A stretch of 59,441 nt of DNA from IMCC26256 sp046081705 (GCA_046081705.1 JBJTWK010000088.1:1-59441); one strand, 5' to 3'; positions 41,577 to 50,788 are shown, counted from the stretch's first letter. A program made the numbers and translations. Notes: generated by a model not told the origin, from the letters alone.

Positions 41577-43044
41577 CGGGATCCACCCGCTCGAACACCG
41601 CGATGCCGTCGATCGTCTCGACGAACCGGTAGCGCCGGTCCATGACCCGCTGCAGTTCGGGGAACCGCGAGATGGGGTACAGCTCCGATCCCCGGATCGC
41701 GGCGGGTGAGGTGTCGAGCACGAACTCCGGCGGGTGCGCCGCGAAGTCGGCGAAGAAGAGGTCCCACGCGCCGGGCGTCGCCTCGTCGACCGTGTCCGCC
41801 GACGCGGGTCGGCCGCCCCAGTGCCCGGTGAGGAACCCGGTCGTCACGAACCGGGTCGCGGGCCGGGCCCCCGACGCCCAGTAGATCTCGGGGACCTGAC
41901 CCCAGACGAGCACGCGGTCACTCGGTTCGACGTGGTCCACCAGGTACTCGCTCACGCTCTCGTACCGGGGCTCGTCGTCGAACGGTCGCACCCAGTACCC
42001 GAGGGCCGAGAACCCGAGGGCCCCGACCACCGCGACCGCGACGGTGCGGCGCACCGCGACCTCCGAGGCCGCCGCGAGGGATCCGGCGGCGAGCAGCACC
42101 ATCGGCGGGAGCAGTTGCAGGTAGTAGTGACCGAAGAAGTGGAACCCGAAGGCGACCGCCACGCACGACGAGGCGAGCCAGAGCCAGAGGTCGCGCTCGG
42201 CCGCCCGGCGGGTGCGGTCCCTCCACGCGCTCGGGATCCAGAACAGCAGAGGGGCCTGGCACGCCGCGAAGGCCGCGGTCATGAGGGCGAACATCCCGAC
42301 GACGTACAGGGACGCCGCGTCGAACCCGACGTACGACCCGTTGCCGAGCACCGCCCAGAAGAGCAGATCGCGCGGACCCACGAGCACCGCCACGACGAGC
42401 AGCGGGATCGCGAAGCCGAGCGCGGCCCGGCGCAGGCCCCGCCGACCCCCGTCCCGCGCCACGAGGTACGCGACGGGGAGGAGCGCGGCGGCCCCGGTCT
42501 GCTTGGCGAGCGTGGCGAACGCGATGGCAGCACCCGCCGAACCGGGGCGCCGACGACCGGCGAGCAGGATGCCCGCGGTCATCGGGAGCAGCATGAAGAT
42601 CTCGAAGTTGGCGGCCTGGCCGTCCTGCGGTGCGAACATCACGGTCGCACACACCCAGAGGACACCGGCGGTCCATGCGGCGCGCTCCCCCCAGCGCCGA
42701 CGCGCCTCGATCGCCAGCAGGAGCCCGGTCAGCGCGACCACCACGGTGGCGACGAGCCGGACCGACCAGAGCGCCGTCGTGCCGAACGCGCGGAACGTGA
42801 CCGCGTAGAGGTGCGGGACGAGCGGCGGCTTGCGATCGGTGGTGTCCTCGTAGAGGCGGCCACCGTCGTTGATGACCTCGGCCTGGGTCGCGAGGTACGA
42901 CTCGTCGGAGTTGAACACCGGGACGACCCAACCCGGCGCGCGCAGCACCCCGGCGAGCGCAAGCAGCACGACGAACAGCGCCAGCGTCGGGCGGGGGACG
43001 ATGCGGTGGCGGACTGGCGCAGGAGCGAGGGTCTCGGTGGGCAC
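41566..43044 (-). CDS. GT39/ArnT-like membrane glycosyltransferase
   Basis: An integral membrane protein of 492 residues with about 11 hydrophobic segments. The first periplasmic loop holds the acidic motif NSDESYLATQAEVINDG, as in dolichyl- or polyprenyl-phosphate-sugar-dependent glycosyltransferases. DGQAANFEIFMLLPMTAGILL and the soluble C-terminus (about residues 370-492) fit the GT39 clan. It likely moves sugars onto envelope components outside the membrane; donor and acceptor are unknown. GTG 43044 has no clear ribosome site. It is divergent from the alkaline-phosphatase-fold protein, which may act in the same process. Confidence 0.85.
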   Translation of the reverse strand: MPTETLAPAPVRHRIVPRPTLALFVVLLALAGVLRAPGWVVPVFNSDESYLATQAEVINDGGRLYEDTTDRKPPLVPHLYAVTFRAFGTTALWSVRLVATVVVALTGLLLAIEARRRWGERAAWTAGVLWVCATVMFAPQDGQAANFEIFMLLPMTAGILLAGRRRPGSAGAAIAFATLAKQTGAAALLPVAYLVARDGGRRGLRRAALGFAIPLLVVAVLVGPRDLLFWAVLGNGSYVGFDAASLYVVGMFALMTAAFAACQAPLLFWIPSAWRDRTRRAAERDLWLWLASSCVAVAFGFHFFGHYYLQLLPPMVLLAAGSLAAASEVAVRRTVAVAVVGALGFSALGYWVRPFDDEPRYESVSEYLVDHVEPSDRVLVWGQVPEIYWASGARPATRFVTTGFLTGHWGGRPASADTVDEATPGAWDLFFADFAAHPPEFVLDTSPAAIRGSELYPISRFPELQRVMDRRYRFVETIDGIAVFERVDPVTR

Positions 43045-43160
43045 GGTCGGATCCCGGGGTGGGGGCGACGACGACGATCGTCGGGCCTCCCCTCATTCTG
43101 CCGCACCCGGAACCCCCGGTGCGGGCGCCGCGCGCCCGCACGGGCGCGGTGGCATGATCG

Positions 43161-43176
43161 GCGGTGCATGCACCGC
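43161..43176. repeat. 16-bp perfect palindrome over a start codon
   Basis: GCGGTGCATGCACCGC is fully self-complementary, with ATG 43168 near its centre. It could be an operator or a translation-blocking hairpin. Confidence 0.5.
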
Positions 43177-45492
43177 ACCGTCCGGACCCCGCACCGCATC
43201 CTGCGCCACCTCGGGGCCCTCGGGCTCGCCACTTCCGCCCTCATCGCACCGATCGCGGCGTTCGCGCCCGCAGGCGCGAACGAGACGCCGGCGACCCCGC
43301 GACGCGTGCTGCTGCTCGCGCTGCCGACCGTGACGTGGGCGGATGTCCGCGACCACCGACTCCCGAGCCTCGAGGGACTGCTCGCCGAGTCCGGCATCGC
43401 CAACCTCATGCTGCGCACGACCCAGCGGACCACGGACGCGGGCGACGGCTACGCCACGATCGGCGCCGGGACGCGCACGACCGGGGGCGGCACGGACGAC
43501 GGCACCGTGCTCCAGGCCGGTGAGCCGTTCGGCGACGCCGACGGTGCGGTCGTGTACGAACGCCGCACCGGCGCGCCGCTCGCCGCCCGCATGGGTTCCC
43601 TCGGCTTCCCGGCCCTCGTCACTGCGAACGAGGCGCTCCTCTTCGACTCGGTGCCGGGCCTGCTCGGTTCGACGCTGCGCACCGCCGGGTGGGGCCGCGC
43701 CGTCATCGCCAACGCCGATCGCGGCGAGGGCGAGACCCCGTTCGAGTTCCACCGCGAGGCCGCGCTCGCCCTCGCCGACACCGCCGGGCGGGTCCCCGTG
43801 GGGACGGTGTCCGCCGCCCTCCTCGCGTCGACGCCTGAGGCGCCGTACGGCCTCACCCTCGACCGCGACGCCGCGCTCCGGACGTTCGACCGCGTGTGGC
43901 AGGACCAGCGGGTCGTGCTCGTCGAGGGCTCCGACCTCGCCCGGGCGGACGCGTACCGCAGCGTCGTCACCACCGAGCAGCGAGAGCGACAGCGCCGCGC
44001 CGCACTCCGCCGTACCGACCGACTCATGGGTCGGGTCCTCGAACGCGTCGATCCGGCGCGGGACCTCGTGGTCGTGTTCGGCGCGTTCCAGCCGTCGTAC
44101 GCCAAGAACCTCGGCGTGTTCGCGGTCCACGGTCCCGACATCGATCGAGGCCTCGTCGAGAGCTCCACGACCCGGCGGGCGGGCTACGTCGCGCTCCAGG
44201 ACATCGCACCCACGGTGCTGGATCGACTCGGCATCGAGGCGCCCACTGCGATGGAGGGACGCCCCGTCTCACGCGCCGGGAGCGGCGGGACCTTCGCCGG
44301 ACAGGTCGACCGACTCGCCCGAGAGAACCGGGCGTCGATGTTCCGCGACGACACGATCGGGACCGCGATGGTCGTCCTCGCCGCCACCGTGGTGGTCGTG
44401 ACGCTCGCCGGCCTCGGCGTCCTCCTCGTCCCCGCGCTCGCCCGCTTCCGGCGCGTCCATGCGTGGCTCTGCCTCTCCGTCATCGGGCTCATGGTCGGCA
44501 CGTTCCTCGCCGAACCGTTCCCGTTCGCGGATTGGGGTGCCGGCCCGTACTGGACCGCGGTCATCGCGTTCGCGCTCACGTTCGGCGCGGTCGCGATCGC
44601 GTGTCGCCGCATCGAGTGGATGCTTCCCGTCATGGTCGTGACCGGCGCGCTCATCGCGCTGCACACGCTCGATGTCCTCGCGGGCGCGCACCTGCAGTTC
44701 GCGACGGTGTTCGGGTACTCGCCCACGGTCGGCGTGCGGGTCGCCGGCATCGGGAACCCCGCATCCGCACAACTCAGCGCCGCGTCGCTCATCCTGTCCA
44801 CGTTGCTCGTCGCCCGGCTCGGCCCGCGGCGCGGCGTGCCGATCGCCGCGGCCCTGCTCGGCGCCGTGCTCCTCGTGATCGCCGCACCCCCGTGGGGTCA
44901 GGACTTCGGCGGCGCGATCTCGAACGCGCCCGCGTTCGGTGTGTTCCTGTGGCTGGCCGCGGGACGCCGCATCACGAAGCGGACGGTCGCGTGGTTCGCC
45001 GTCGCGCTCGTCGGCGCCGGGATGCTCGTGGGCCTCCTCGACCTCACCCGTCCGCGCGAGTCCCGGACCCACGTCGGTCGGTTCTTCGAGAAGATCGGCG
45101 ACGAGGGGTTCGTCGGCTTCTGGACCGTGATCGTGCGCAAGGCCGGGCTCATGATCCAGACCTTCGCCGTGCCGACCTGGGTCATCGCCTCGCTCGCGCT
45201 CCTCGCGGTGCTCGCCTACCTCGGCTGGGGCACACCGTGGCTCCGGCGACTCGCCGACGTCGTCCCGACCCTGCGGGCCGGCGGCGTCGCGTTCGCCGTG
45301 ATGGCCCTGCTCGGCATGCTCCTCAACGATTCCGGGGTCACCGTCCCCGGCATGATGCTGACGGTGATGGTGCCGTGCCTCCTCGCCCTCACGACCCTCC
45401 AACCCGCCGCGGCCCCGGGTACGTCGGACCCGCCCGCGGACGGCGGACCGGCGCCCGCCCGCCCGGTCGAGGTCGGGGCCGGGCCGGCCTGA
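43168..45492 (+). CDS. Alkaline-phosphatase-fold membrane protein
   Basis: A 774-residue protein. It has an N-terminal signal segment (about 12-38). An extracytoplasmic alkaline-phosphatase-like domain (about 45-385) follows, with VLLLALPTVTWADV at its start, DAGDGYATIGAGTRT, DLVVVFGAFQPSYAKNLGVF and VHGPDIDRG, and QDIAPTVLDRLGIEAPTAMEGRP near its end. From about residue 395 there are 9-10 transmembrane helices (first TAMVVLAATVVVVTLAGLGVL). The exact reaction is unknown; relatives include phosphoglycosyl-type transferases and phosphoesterases of the envelope. ATG 43168 lies inside a palindrome. It is divergent from the GT39-like gene. Confidence 0.85.
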   Translation: MHRTVRTPHRILRHLGALGLATSALIAPIAAFAPAGANETPATPRRVLLLALPTVTWADVRDHRLPSLEGLLAESGIANLMLRTTQRTTDAGDGYATIGAGTRTTGGGTDDGTVLQAGEPFGDADGAVVYERRTGAPLAARMGSLGFPALVTANEALLFDSVPGLLGSTLRTAGWGRAVIANADRGEGETPFEFHREAALALADTAGRVPVGTVSAALLASTPEAPYGLTLDRDAALRTFDRVWQDQRVVLVEGSDLARADAYRSVVTTEQRERQRRAALRRTDRLMGRVLERVDPARDLVVVFGAFQPSYAKNLGVFAVHGPDIDRGLVESSTTRRAGYVALQDIAPTVLDRLGIEAPTAMEGRPVSRAGSGGTFAGQVDRLARENRASMFRDDTIGTAMVVLAATVVVVTLAGLGVLLVPALARFRRVHAWLCLSVIGLMVGTFLAEPFPFADWGAGPYWTAVIAFALTFGAVAIACRRIEWMLPVMVVTGALIALHTLDVLAGAHLQFATVFGYSPTVGVRVAGIGNPASAQLSAASLILSTLLVARLGPRRGVPIAAALLGAVLLVIAAPPWGQDFGGAISNAPAFGVFLWLAAGRRITKRTVAWFAVALVGAGMLVGLLDLTRPRESRTHVGRFFEKIGDEGFVGFWTVIVRKAGLMIQTFAVPTWVIASLALLAVLAYLGWGTPWLRRLADVVPTLRAGGVAFAVMALLGMLLNDSGVTVPGMMLTVMVPCLLALTTLQPAAAPGTSDPPADGGPAPARPVEVGAGPA

Positions 45493-45524
45493 TCCCGCCC
45501 CATCCGGACCCGGACCCGGCTCCG

Positions 45525-45530
45525 TAGAGT
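45525..45530 (+). promoter_or_regulatory. Probable -10 box (TAGAGT) for the sigma factor gene
   Basis: TAGAGT lies 48 nt before ATG 45579, so this transcript has a short leader with an ACAGGACGG ribosome site. Confidence 0.45.
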
Positions 45531-45578
45531 CATTGCCGAGGCCCAGAGCGGGCCCACGGGCGACAGGACGGAACGGGC

Positions 45579-46517
45579 ATGGCAGCAGGCGCACTCCGAC
45601 GCGACGACGCCAGCGAACGCGACCTCATCGCGACCTACCTCGACGAGATCGGTCGCGTCGCGCTCCTCACGAAGGACGACGAGGCGCGTCTGGCCCAGAC
45701 CATCGAGGCCGGCCACACTGCGCAGGCCGAACTCGACGGTGGAGCCGTCGGGGCCCGCGCCACGAAGCTGCGCCGCGCCGTCCGGGACGGCGAGCGGGCC
45801 CGCGACCAGTTCGTCGAGGCGAACCTGCGCCTCGTCGTGTCGGTCGCCCGCCGCTACCAGCACCATGGGCTCTCGCTCCTCGACCTCGTGCAGGAGGGGA
45901 ACCTCGGCCTCATCCGCGCCGTCGAGAAGTTCGACTGGCGCAAGGGCTTCAAGTTCTCCACCTATGCCACCTGGTGGATCCGTCAGGCGATCCAGCGGGG
46001 CATCGCCAACACCGGACGCACGATCCGCCTGCCGGCCCACGCCTTCGACGAGGTGCTCGCCGTGAAGCGTTCCGCCACCCGGCTCGAGGGCGAACTCGGC
46101 CGTTGGCCCACGAACGAGGAGCTCGCCGAGGACTGCGGCATGTCCCCCGCCCGGGTCGAGGAACTCCTGATCTACGCGGCGGACACGATCTCGCTCGACC
46201 AGCCGCTGCGCGAGGACGCCGAGGACGGTCTCGGCGACATCGTCACCGACCTCAACGCGCTCGACCCGGCCGAGGAGTCGGTGCGGGCGGCGCTGCCGGG
46301 CGAGGTGGAGCGCATGGTCGCCGTGCTCGACGAACGGGAGCGGGCCATCCTCACCATGCGGCACGGACTGCACGGCGGTGAGCCGGCGACCCTCGACGAG
46401 GTGGGGTCGAACCTCAGCCTCACACGCGAGCGGATCCGCCAGATCGAGGCCCGCGCCCTCTCGAAGCTGCGCCACCCGTCGTGCGTGAGTTCCGGGCGCG
46501 AACTGCTCGCCGGCTGA
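45579..46517 (+). CDS. RNA polymerase sigma factor, sigma-70 family group 2
   Basis: A 312-residue primary-like sigma factor without region 1.1. Region 1.2 reads DLIATYLDEIGRVALLTKDDE. Region 2 is complete: ANLRLVVSVARRYQHHGLSLLDLVQEGN and KGFKFSTYATWWIRQAIQR, the -10 recognition helix. Region 3 is NEELAEDCGMSPARVEELL. Region 4 ends RERIRQIEARALSKLRH. Near-identity to group 1 in regions 2.4 and 4.2 suggests it reads promoters like the housekeeping ones. The next gene starts 1 nt after its stop, so the DUF2236 gene is co-transcribed. Confidence 0.95.
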   Translation: MAAGALRRDDASERDLIATYLDEIGRVALLTKDDEARLAQTIEAGHTAQAELDGGAVGARATKLRRAVRDGERARDQFVEANLRLVVSVARRYQHHGLSLLDLVQEGNLGLIRAVEKFDWRKGFKFSTYATWWIRQAIQRGIANTGRTIRLPAHAFDEVLAVKRSATRLEGELGRWPTNEELAEDCGMSPARVEELLIYAADTISLDQPLREDAEDGLGDIVTDLNALDPAEESVRAALPGEVERMVAVLDERERAILTMRHGLHGGEPATLDEVGSNLSLTRERIRQIEARALSKLRHPSCVSSGRELLAG

Positions 46518-46518
46518 C

Positions 46519-47433
46519 GTGCCGCACCCGCCCGCGGCCGCGGGCCCGTCGAACCCCCTCGCAGCCCTCGATCGGGTTCGGGGTCTCGTCGGCGACACCG
46601 TCCGCCGCATCCTCACCGCCGGGAGCGGCGAGTACCCGGAGTTCCCCATCGCCCGACCCGAGGACCCCGGCCTCTTCGGCCCGGACTCGGTGACCTGGCG
46701 GGTGCACAGCGGTCGGTCGATGCTCGTCGGCGGCCTGCGGGCGCTGCTCGTCCAGAGTCTCCACCCGTTGGCCATGGCCGGCGTGGCCGAGCACTCGAGC
46801 TACCGGACGGATCCGCTCGGGCGACTCGCCCGCACCGGTCGGTACGTGGCGACCACGACCTACGGCACGACCGCCGCGGCCGAACGCGCCATCGCCGGCG
46901 TGCGCGCAGTGCACGGCCGCGTCCGCGGCGTGGCCGACGACGGGCGCCCCTACGACGCCCGTGACCCCGCGCTGCTGTCGTGGGTGCACAACGTCGAGGT
47001 CGAGTCGTTCCTCGTTGCGTACCGGACCTACGGCGGCGGGCTCACGGACGCCGACGCCGACCGGTACGTGCGCGAGATGCGTGTCCTCGGCCTGCGGCTC
47101 GGCGCCGACGACCTGCCGGTCAGCGCGCCGGGTCTGCACGAGTGGATCGCCTCCCACCGCGAGGTCCGCGCGAGTGCCGCGGCGCACGACGCCGTCCGGT
47201 TCCTCATGCTCCCGCCGTTGCCGGTTGCGATCCTGCCGACCTACGGGGTGATCGCGGCCGGCGCCGTCGAGTTGCTCAGCCTGCGCCAGCGCTTGCTCCT
47301 GCGCCTCCCTTCGGTGCCCGGGGTGGAGACCCTCGCCGTCCGGCCTGCGACCGGCGCACTGCTCGCGCTCGTCGGCTGGGCCCTCGGCCCGCCACCTCCG
47401 GTCGCCGCGTGGCGGGCCGGCGCCGACGGGTAG
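46519..47433 (+). CDS. DUF2236 family protein (MpaB/Lcp-like oxygenase)
   Basis: A 304-residue all-helical protein of the oxygenase-MpaB (DUF2236) family, whose latex-clearing relatives bind heme b. The hallmark block is WRVHSGRSMLVGGLRALLVQ followed by SLHPLAMAGVAEHS and RLARTGRYVATTTYG. The invariant His of the family would lie in SLHPLAM or in the later WVHNVEVESFL. There is no signal peptide. GTG 46519 lies 1 nt after the sigma factor stop. Its own stop TAG is also the first three bases of the next gene's -10 box. The substrate is unknown. Confidence 0.87.
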   Translation: MPHPPAAAGPSNPLAALDRVRGLVGDTVRRILTAGSGEYPEFPIARPEDPGLFGPDSVTWRVHSGRSMLVGGLRALLVQSLHPLAMAGVAEHSSYRTDPLGRLARTGRYVATTTYGTTAAAERAIAGVRAVHGRVRGVADDGRPYDARDPALLSWVHNVEVESFLVAYRTYGGGLTDADADRYVREMRVLGLRLGADDLPVSAPGLHEWIASHREVRASAAAHDAVRFLMLPPLPVAILPTYGVIAAGAVELLSLRQRLLLRLPSVPGVETLAVRPATGALLALVGWALGPPPPVAAWRAGADG

Positions 47434-47436
47434 GTT
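47431..47436 (+). promoter_or_regulatory. Leaderless-type -10 box (TAGGTT) overlapping a stop codon
   Basis: TAGGTT begins with the TAG stop of the DUF2236 gene and lies 6 nt before ATG 47443. Confidence 0.55.
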
Positions 47437-47442
47437 CGCCCC

Positions 47443-48666
47443 ATGGCCGTCGTGATCGTCGGGGCCGGACTCGCCGGTCTCGCCTGCGCCCGCACCCTCA
47501 CCCGGGCCGGTCTCGAGGTGCGCGTCCTCGAGGCGTCCGACGGCGTCGGGGGCCGCGTGCGCACCGATCTCGTCGACGGCCACCGCCTCGACCGCGGGTT
47601 CCAGATCCTCCTCACCGCCTACCCCGAGGTGCAGCGGGTCATCGACCTCGACGCGCTCGACCCCGCGCCGTTCGCCCCCGGTGCCGTGGTCCGGGTCGGG
47701 GATCGGTCGTGGAACGTCGCCGATCCGTTCCGGTCGCCGCGCCACGTGCTCGAGACCGTCCGCGCCCCGATCGGTTCACCCCTCGACAAGGCGCGGCTGC
47801 TCGCGCTCGTCCGGACCGCGACCCGCGGCACCGTCCCCGAACTGCTGCGCACCCCCGACTCCACGACGCGCGAGCTGCTCGACGCCCGCGGGTTCTCGAC
47901 CGCCATGATCGAGCGGTTCTGGCGCCCGTTGTTCGCCGGCATCCAACTCGACCCCGATCTCGAGGTGTCGGCCCGGCGGTTCCTCCTGATCCTCCGGATG
48001 CTCGCGACGGGTCCGGCCGTGGTGCCGGCGCGGGGCATGGGGGCGATCCCCGAGCAGCTCGCCGCGCACCTACCGGAGGGCTGCGTGGAACTCGGCGCCC
48101 GCGTCGGGGGCATCACCGGGTCCGAGGTGCGCATCGAGGACGGGGACACCCTCGATGCGGAGGCGGTCGTCGTCGCCACCGACGGACCGACCGCGGCCCG
48201 CCTGCTCGACCTCCCCGATCCTGGGTCCCGCGCCGCCGCCTGCGTCTGGTTCTCGGCCCCCGCGCCCCCACCGGGGGTCGGCCGGGCGATCGCACTGGAC
48301 GGCGGTCGCGGTCCGGCCCGCAACGTCGCCGTGCTGAGCGCGGTCGCCCCGAGCTATGCACCGGCCGATCGCTCGCTCGTCGCCGCGTCGGTGCCCGGCT
48401 CGACGGGGGGCACCGACCTCGCCGCCGCAGTGCGTCACCAGCTCACCGACTGGTTCGGTCCCGAGGTCGCGACGTGGGAGTTGCTGCGCGTCGATCGGAT
48501 CGACCACGGCCACCCCGACCAGCGGGCCCCGCTGCACGCGCGTCGAGCGGTCGCGCTGGGGGACGGCCGGTACGTGTGCGGCGACCACCGCGACACCGCC
48601 TCCATCCAGGGCGCCCTCTTCTCGGGCCGGCGAACCGCGGAGGCGATCCTCGCCGCCCGGCGCTGA
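47443..48666 (+). CDS. FAD-dependent oxidoreductase, phytoene desaturase-like
   Basis: A flavoprotein of 407 residues of the amine oxidase/carotenoid desaturase superfamily. The dinucleotide-binding motif is VVIVGAGLAGLACARTL followed by EASDGVGGRVRTDLVDG. The second FAD block near the end is RYVCGDHRDTASIQGALFSGRR. DRGFQILLTAYPEVQRV is typical of the phytoene desaturase-like branch. It may act on carotenoid or other isoprenoid substrates; no carotenoid cluster surrounds it. ATG 47443 is set by the TAGGTT box. Its last codons and stop are duplicated 74 bp downstream. Confidence 0.88.
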   Translation: MAVVIVGAGLAGLACARTLTRAGLEVRVLEASDGVGGRVRTDLVDGHRLDRGFQILLTAYPEVQRVIDLDALDPAPFAPGAVVRVGDRSWNVADPFRSPRHVLETVRAPIGSPLDKARLLALVRTATRGTVPELLRTPDSTTRELLDARGFSTAMIERFWRPLFAGIQLDPDLEVSARRFLLILRMLATGPAVVPARGMGAIPEQLAAHLPEGCVELGARVGGITGSEVRIEDGDTLDAEAVVVATDGPTAARLLDLPDPGSRAAACVWFSAPAPPPGVGRAIALDGGRGPARNVAVLSAVAPSYAPADRSLVAASVPGSTGGTDLAAAVRHQLTDWFGPEVATWELLRVDRIDHGHPDQRAPLHARRAVALGDGRYVCGDHRDTASIQGALFSGRRTAEAILAARR

Positions 48667-48744
48667 CCCCGCACCACCACCCCGGCGAGGGCGCCGCAGC
48701 CCGACGACCCGCGGAGGCGATCCTCGCCGCCCGGCGCTGACCCC
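48635..48744 (+). repeat. Direct repeat duplicating the 3' end of the desaturase-like gene
   Basis: A 36-bp sequence is present at 48635-48670 and, identically, at 48709-48744. It covers the last ten codons (AEAILAARR), the TGA and four bases beyond. Similarity continues about 13 bp further with two mismatches. The second copy is non-coding remains. This looks like a short tandem duplication, or replication slippage, of the gene end. Confidence 0.85.
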
Positions 48745-48784
48745 CCACCAGCACCCCCGGCACTGATCCGGGCGTCGGCGGCGA

Positions 48785-49984
48785 TCAGGCGCCGAGGTCG
48801 GCGCGATCGGTGAGCCAGGCCAGCATCTCGCAGTAGATCTCGATGATCCGGTCCCCGTACCCGGCCGCCGTGGCCCACGTGCGGGTGAGCCCACCCCAGG
48901 TCGGGACCCGACCCTTGAGGTAGTGGGTGTCGAGGCGCGGGTTCACCGCCGGGTTGCCGAGCATCGAGTTCCGCAGACCGGGCTGCGCGTAGACGCGCAG
49001 GAGTTGCATCTGGGCCCGGACGCCGGTCCGGGCGTCGGGGAACCGCGAGCCGCGCTCGCAGGAGTCGCACGCGTCCATGCCGGCGAAGTTGTTGTCGGAC
49101 GGCGCGACCTGACCCCCGTCGGGGAATCGGAACGACGCGGTCTCGAGGATGCTCTGGGCGAACGCGATGTCGCTGCGGACGTTCTCCGCCGATCCCTCCT
49201 CGACGTAGAACCGCGCGAGTTCCGCCATGGGGACCGTCGTGCGGTTCCGGCTCCCGCGGGTCGCGGCGAACCACCGCGCCATCTCCTCCGACCCGAGCAC
49301 CGGCTGACCCCGGATCGCGGTCCCGACCCCGCCCTCGACCGAACGCCAGCGGGCGAGCCAGAACCGGGCGAGCGTCGCGCGACGCCGGGCCGTCTCGGCC
49401 CGCTGTCGCGCGGCGGGCAGACGGGCCTGCACGGCCGCGGTGTCCCGACGGATGCGGTCGCGGGCCGCGCGTGCCGCCTCGACCGCGACGACCGCCGCCC
49501 GCTCGGCCCGTCGGGCCTCGACGATGGCGCGCCGACGGATCTGGGCGGACCGGGCCACGAGGTGCTGACGGTAGATCGCGTCCATCGGTGCACGGGCGTC
49601 GACGATGGCGAGGAGGTCCTGCGGTCGAGCACCGTCGCGGTACGCGGCGACCGCGAGCATCCGCAGCGCGGCTCGGGCGTCGGCGAGGCGGATCTGCGCC
49701 GCGGTCGCCGCGACGCTGAGTTCGTCGGTGCGCGCCCGGGCCGCCCCCTCCGCCCGCTGGAGCGCGACGAGGCGATCGGTGAGCGTGGCGACGTCGCGAT
49801 CGGCCGCGGTCGCGTCGGCGTCCTGATCGGCCACGAGGGCACCGAGCGCCGCGATGCGCGTCGCCGGGTCGGTGGAGCCCCGGCGTCCGGCGGCCTGCGC
49901 CGTCGGCACCCCGCCGGACGCGACGAGGAGGGCGAGGACGAGGAGCCCGAGGCGGGCGAGGGCGGGAGGTCGGGGGCGCGGCAT
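48785..49984 (-). CDS. Secreted peptidoglycan hydrolase, glucosaminidase-like
   Basis: A 399-residue exported protein. The signal peptide (LGLLVLALLVASGGVPTAQA) ends at AQA-AG near residue 31. Residues about 40-215 are a long Ala/Arg-rich coiled coil. The C-terminal domain (about 235-390) matches the lysozyme-like glucosaminidase fold: MARWFAATRG, DIAFAQSILETASFRFPDGG with the catalytic Glu in LETASF, SDNNFAGMDACDSC and RTGVRAQMQLLRVYA. Coiled-coil plus hydrolase suits a wall enzyme positioned at the septum. Two Cys in DACDSCERG could form a disulfide. Confidence 0.88.
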   Translation of the reverse strand: MPRPRPPALARLGLLVLALLVASGGVPTAQAAGRRGSTDPATRIAALGALVADQDADATAADRDVATLTDRLVALQRAEGAARARTDELSVAATAAQIRLADARAALRMLAVAAYRDGARPQDLLAIVDARAPMDAIYRQHLVARSAQIRRRAIVEARRAERAAVVAVEAARAARDRIRRDTAAVQARLPAARQRAETARRRATLARFWLARWRSVEGGVGTAIRGQPVLGSEEMARWFAATRGSRNRTTVPMAELARFYVEEGSAENVRSDIAFAQSILETASFRFPDGGQVAPSDNNFAGMDACDSCERGSRFPDARTGVRAQMQLLRVYAQPGLRNSMLGNPAVNPRLDTHYLKGRVPTWGGLTRTWATAAGYGDRIIEIYCEMLAWLTDRADLGA

Positions 49985-50051
49985 GGGGAGGCGGTGGAAC
50001 CGGGGGTGACCCCCATCCTCCCACCTCCGGGCCCCGGGGCCGACCGCGGCG

Positions 50052-50471
50052 TCAGCCGTCGCGCAGCGAGCCGGCCGACCAGACGAGCCCGCGGGCCGAG
50101 GCCGCGGCCTCGACCGCGGCCACGAGGGCGGCCGACCGGTCCGGTGCTGCGGCCGCCCCGGCGAGCGCGGCTCCGTCGAGGAGCCGCACCGTCGAGCCGT
50201 CGTCGAGGGTCGCGACCACCGCCGGGTACACGCCGGCCGTCGCCGCCGCGACCTCGATGGTCTGCTCGTCGCGGTGCACCGTGGCGAAGGGCACCGTGAG
50301 ACCGTCGCGGCAGTCCCGCCAAGCGGACCGCTCGCGCACGGCGCCGTGGGTGATGTCGCAGAGCGCGCAGTGGGCCCTCCCGAGGCGGGCCCCGAACCAG
50401 TACCGCAGCTCGCCGACGATCGTGCCGTCGGCGTCGTACACGCCGGTGAGCGCGACGATCGTCGACGTCAC
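50052..50471 (-). CDS. Conserved hypothetical protein with CxxC motif
   Basis: A 139-residue soluble protein of an actinobacterial family sometimes labelled 'GTPase' in databases, without P-loop here. The core motif is GELRYWFGARLGRAHCALCDITHG, a CxxC-type thiol or metal site, followed by WRDCRDGLTVPFATVHRDEQ. The C-terminus is helical. The start is GTG 50471, 1 nt after the DUF3039 gene's stop (50473-50475), so the two are likely co-transcribed. The function is unknown; the two Cys may bind metal or undergo redox change. Confidence 0.75.
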   Translation of the reverse strand: MTSTIVALTGVYDADGTIVGELRYWFGARLGRAHCALCDITHGAVRERSAWRDCRDGLTVPFATVHRDEQTIEVAAATAGVYPAVVATLDDGSTVRLLDGAALAGAAAAPDRSAALVAAVEAAASARGLVWSAGSLRDG

Positions 50472-50472
50472 G

Positions 50473-50751
50473 TCACAGCCTCCACCCCGCGGCCTTGCGC
50501 TCCTTGCAGGTCGGGCAGATCGGGTACCGCTCCGGGTCACGCGTCGGGACCCACTGCTTGCCGCACAGCGCGACGATGGCCTCCCCGGTCACCATCGCGC
50601 GCGTGATGTCGTCCTTGCGGCAGTAGTGGGCGAACCGGTCGTGGTCGCCGCCGTCGGTGTCGATCGGCTGCGTCGCCTCGGTCGGCGTCTCCACCGGCGG
50701 GCGGACCGGGGCGATGGTCGGCGTGGTCTCCACTCGCGACGCAGCAGTCAT
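50473..50751 (-). CDS. DUF3039 domain protein
   Basis: A 92-residue protein found mainly in actinobacteria. A disordered Thr/Pro-rich N-terminus of about 35 residues precedes the domain: HDRFAHYCRKDDITRAMVTG, EAIVALCGKQWVPTRDPERYP and ICPTCKERKAAGW. The conserved His and Cys (HYC, LCGK, CPTC) look like a zinc ribbon. The role is unknown. ATG 50751 is used. It is upstream of and almost adjacent to the CxxC protein gene. Confidence 0.85.
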   Translation of the reverse strand: MTAASRVETTPTIAPVRPPVETPTEATQPIDTDGGDHDRFAHYCRKDDITRAMVTGEAIVALCGKQWVPTRDPERYPICPTCKERKAAGWRL

Positions 50752-50788
50752 GGGAACATCCTGCCCGGCGTGCCCGCGCGCGTGCCGA

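Noticed and set aside
48709..48744. Possible insertion sequence ends or a small gene at the repeated desaturase terminus
   Set aside because: The copies are direct, not inverted, no transposase is nearby, and the second copy has no start codon or ribosome site of its own.
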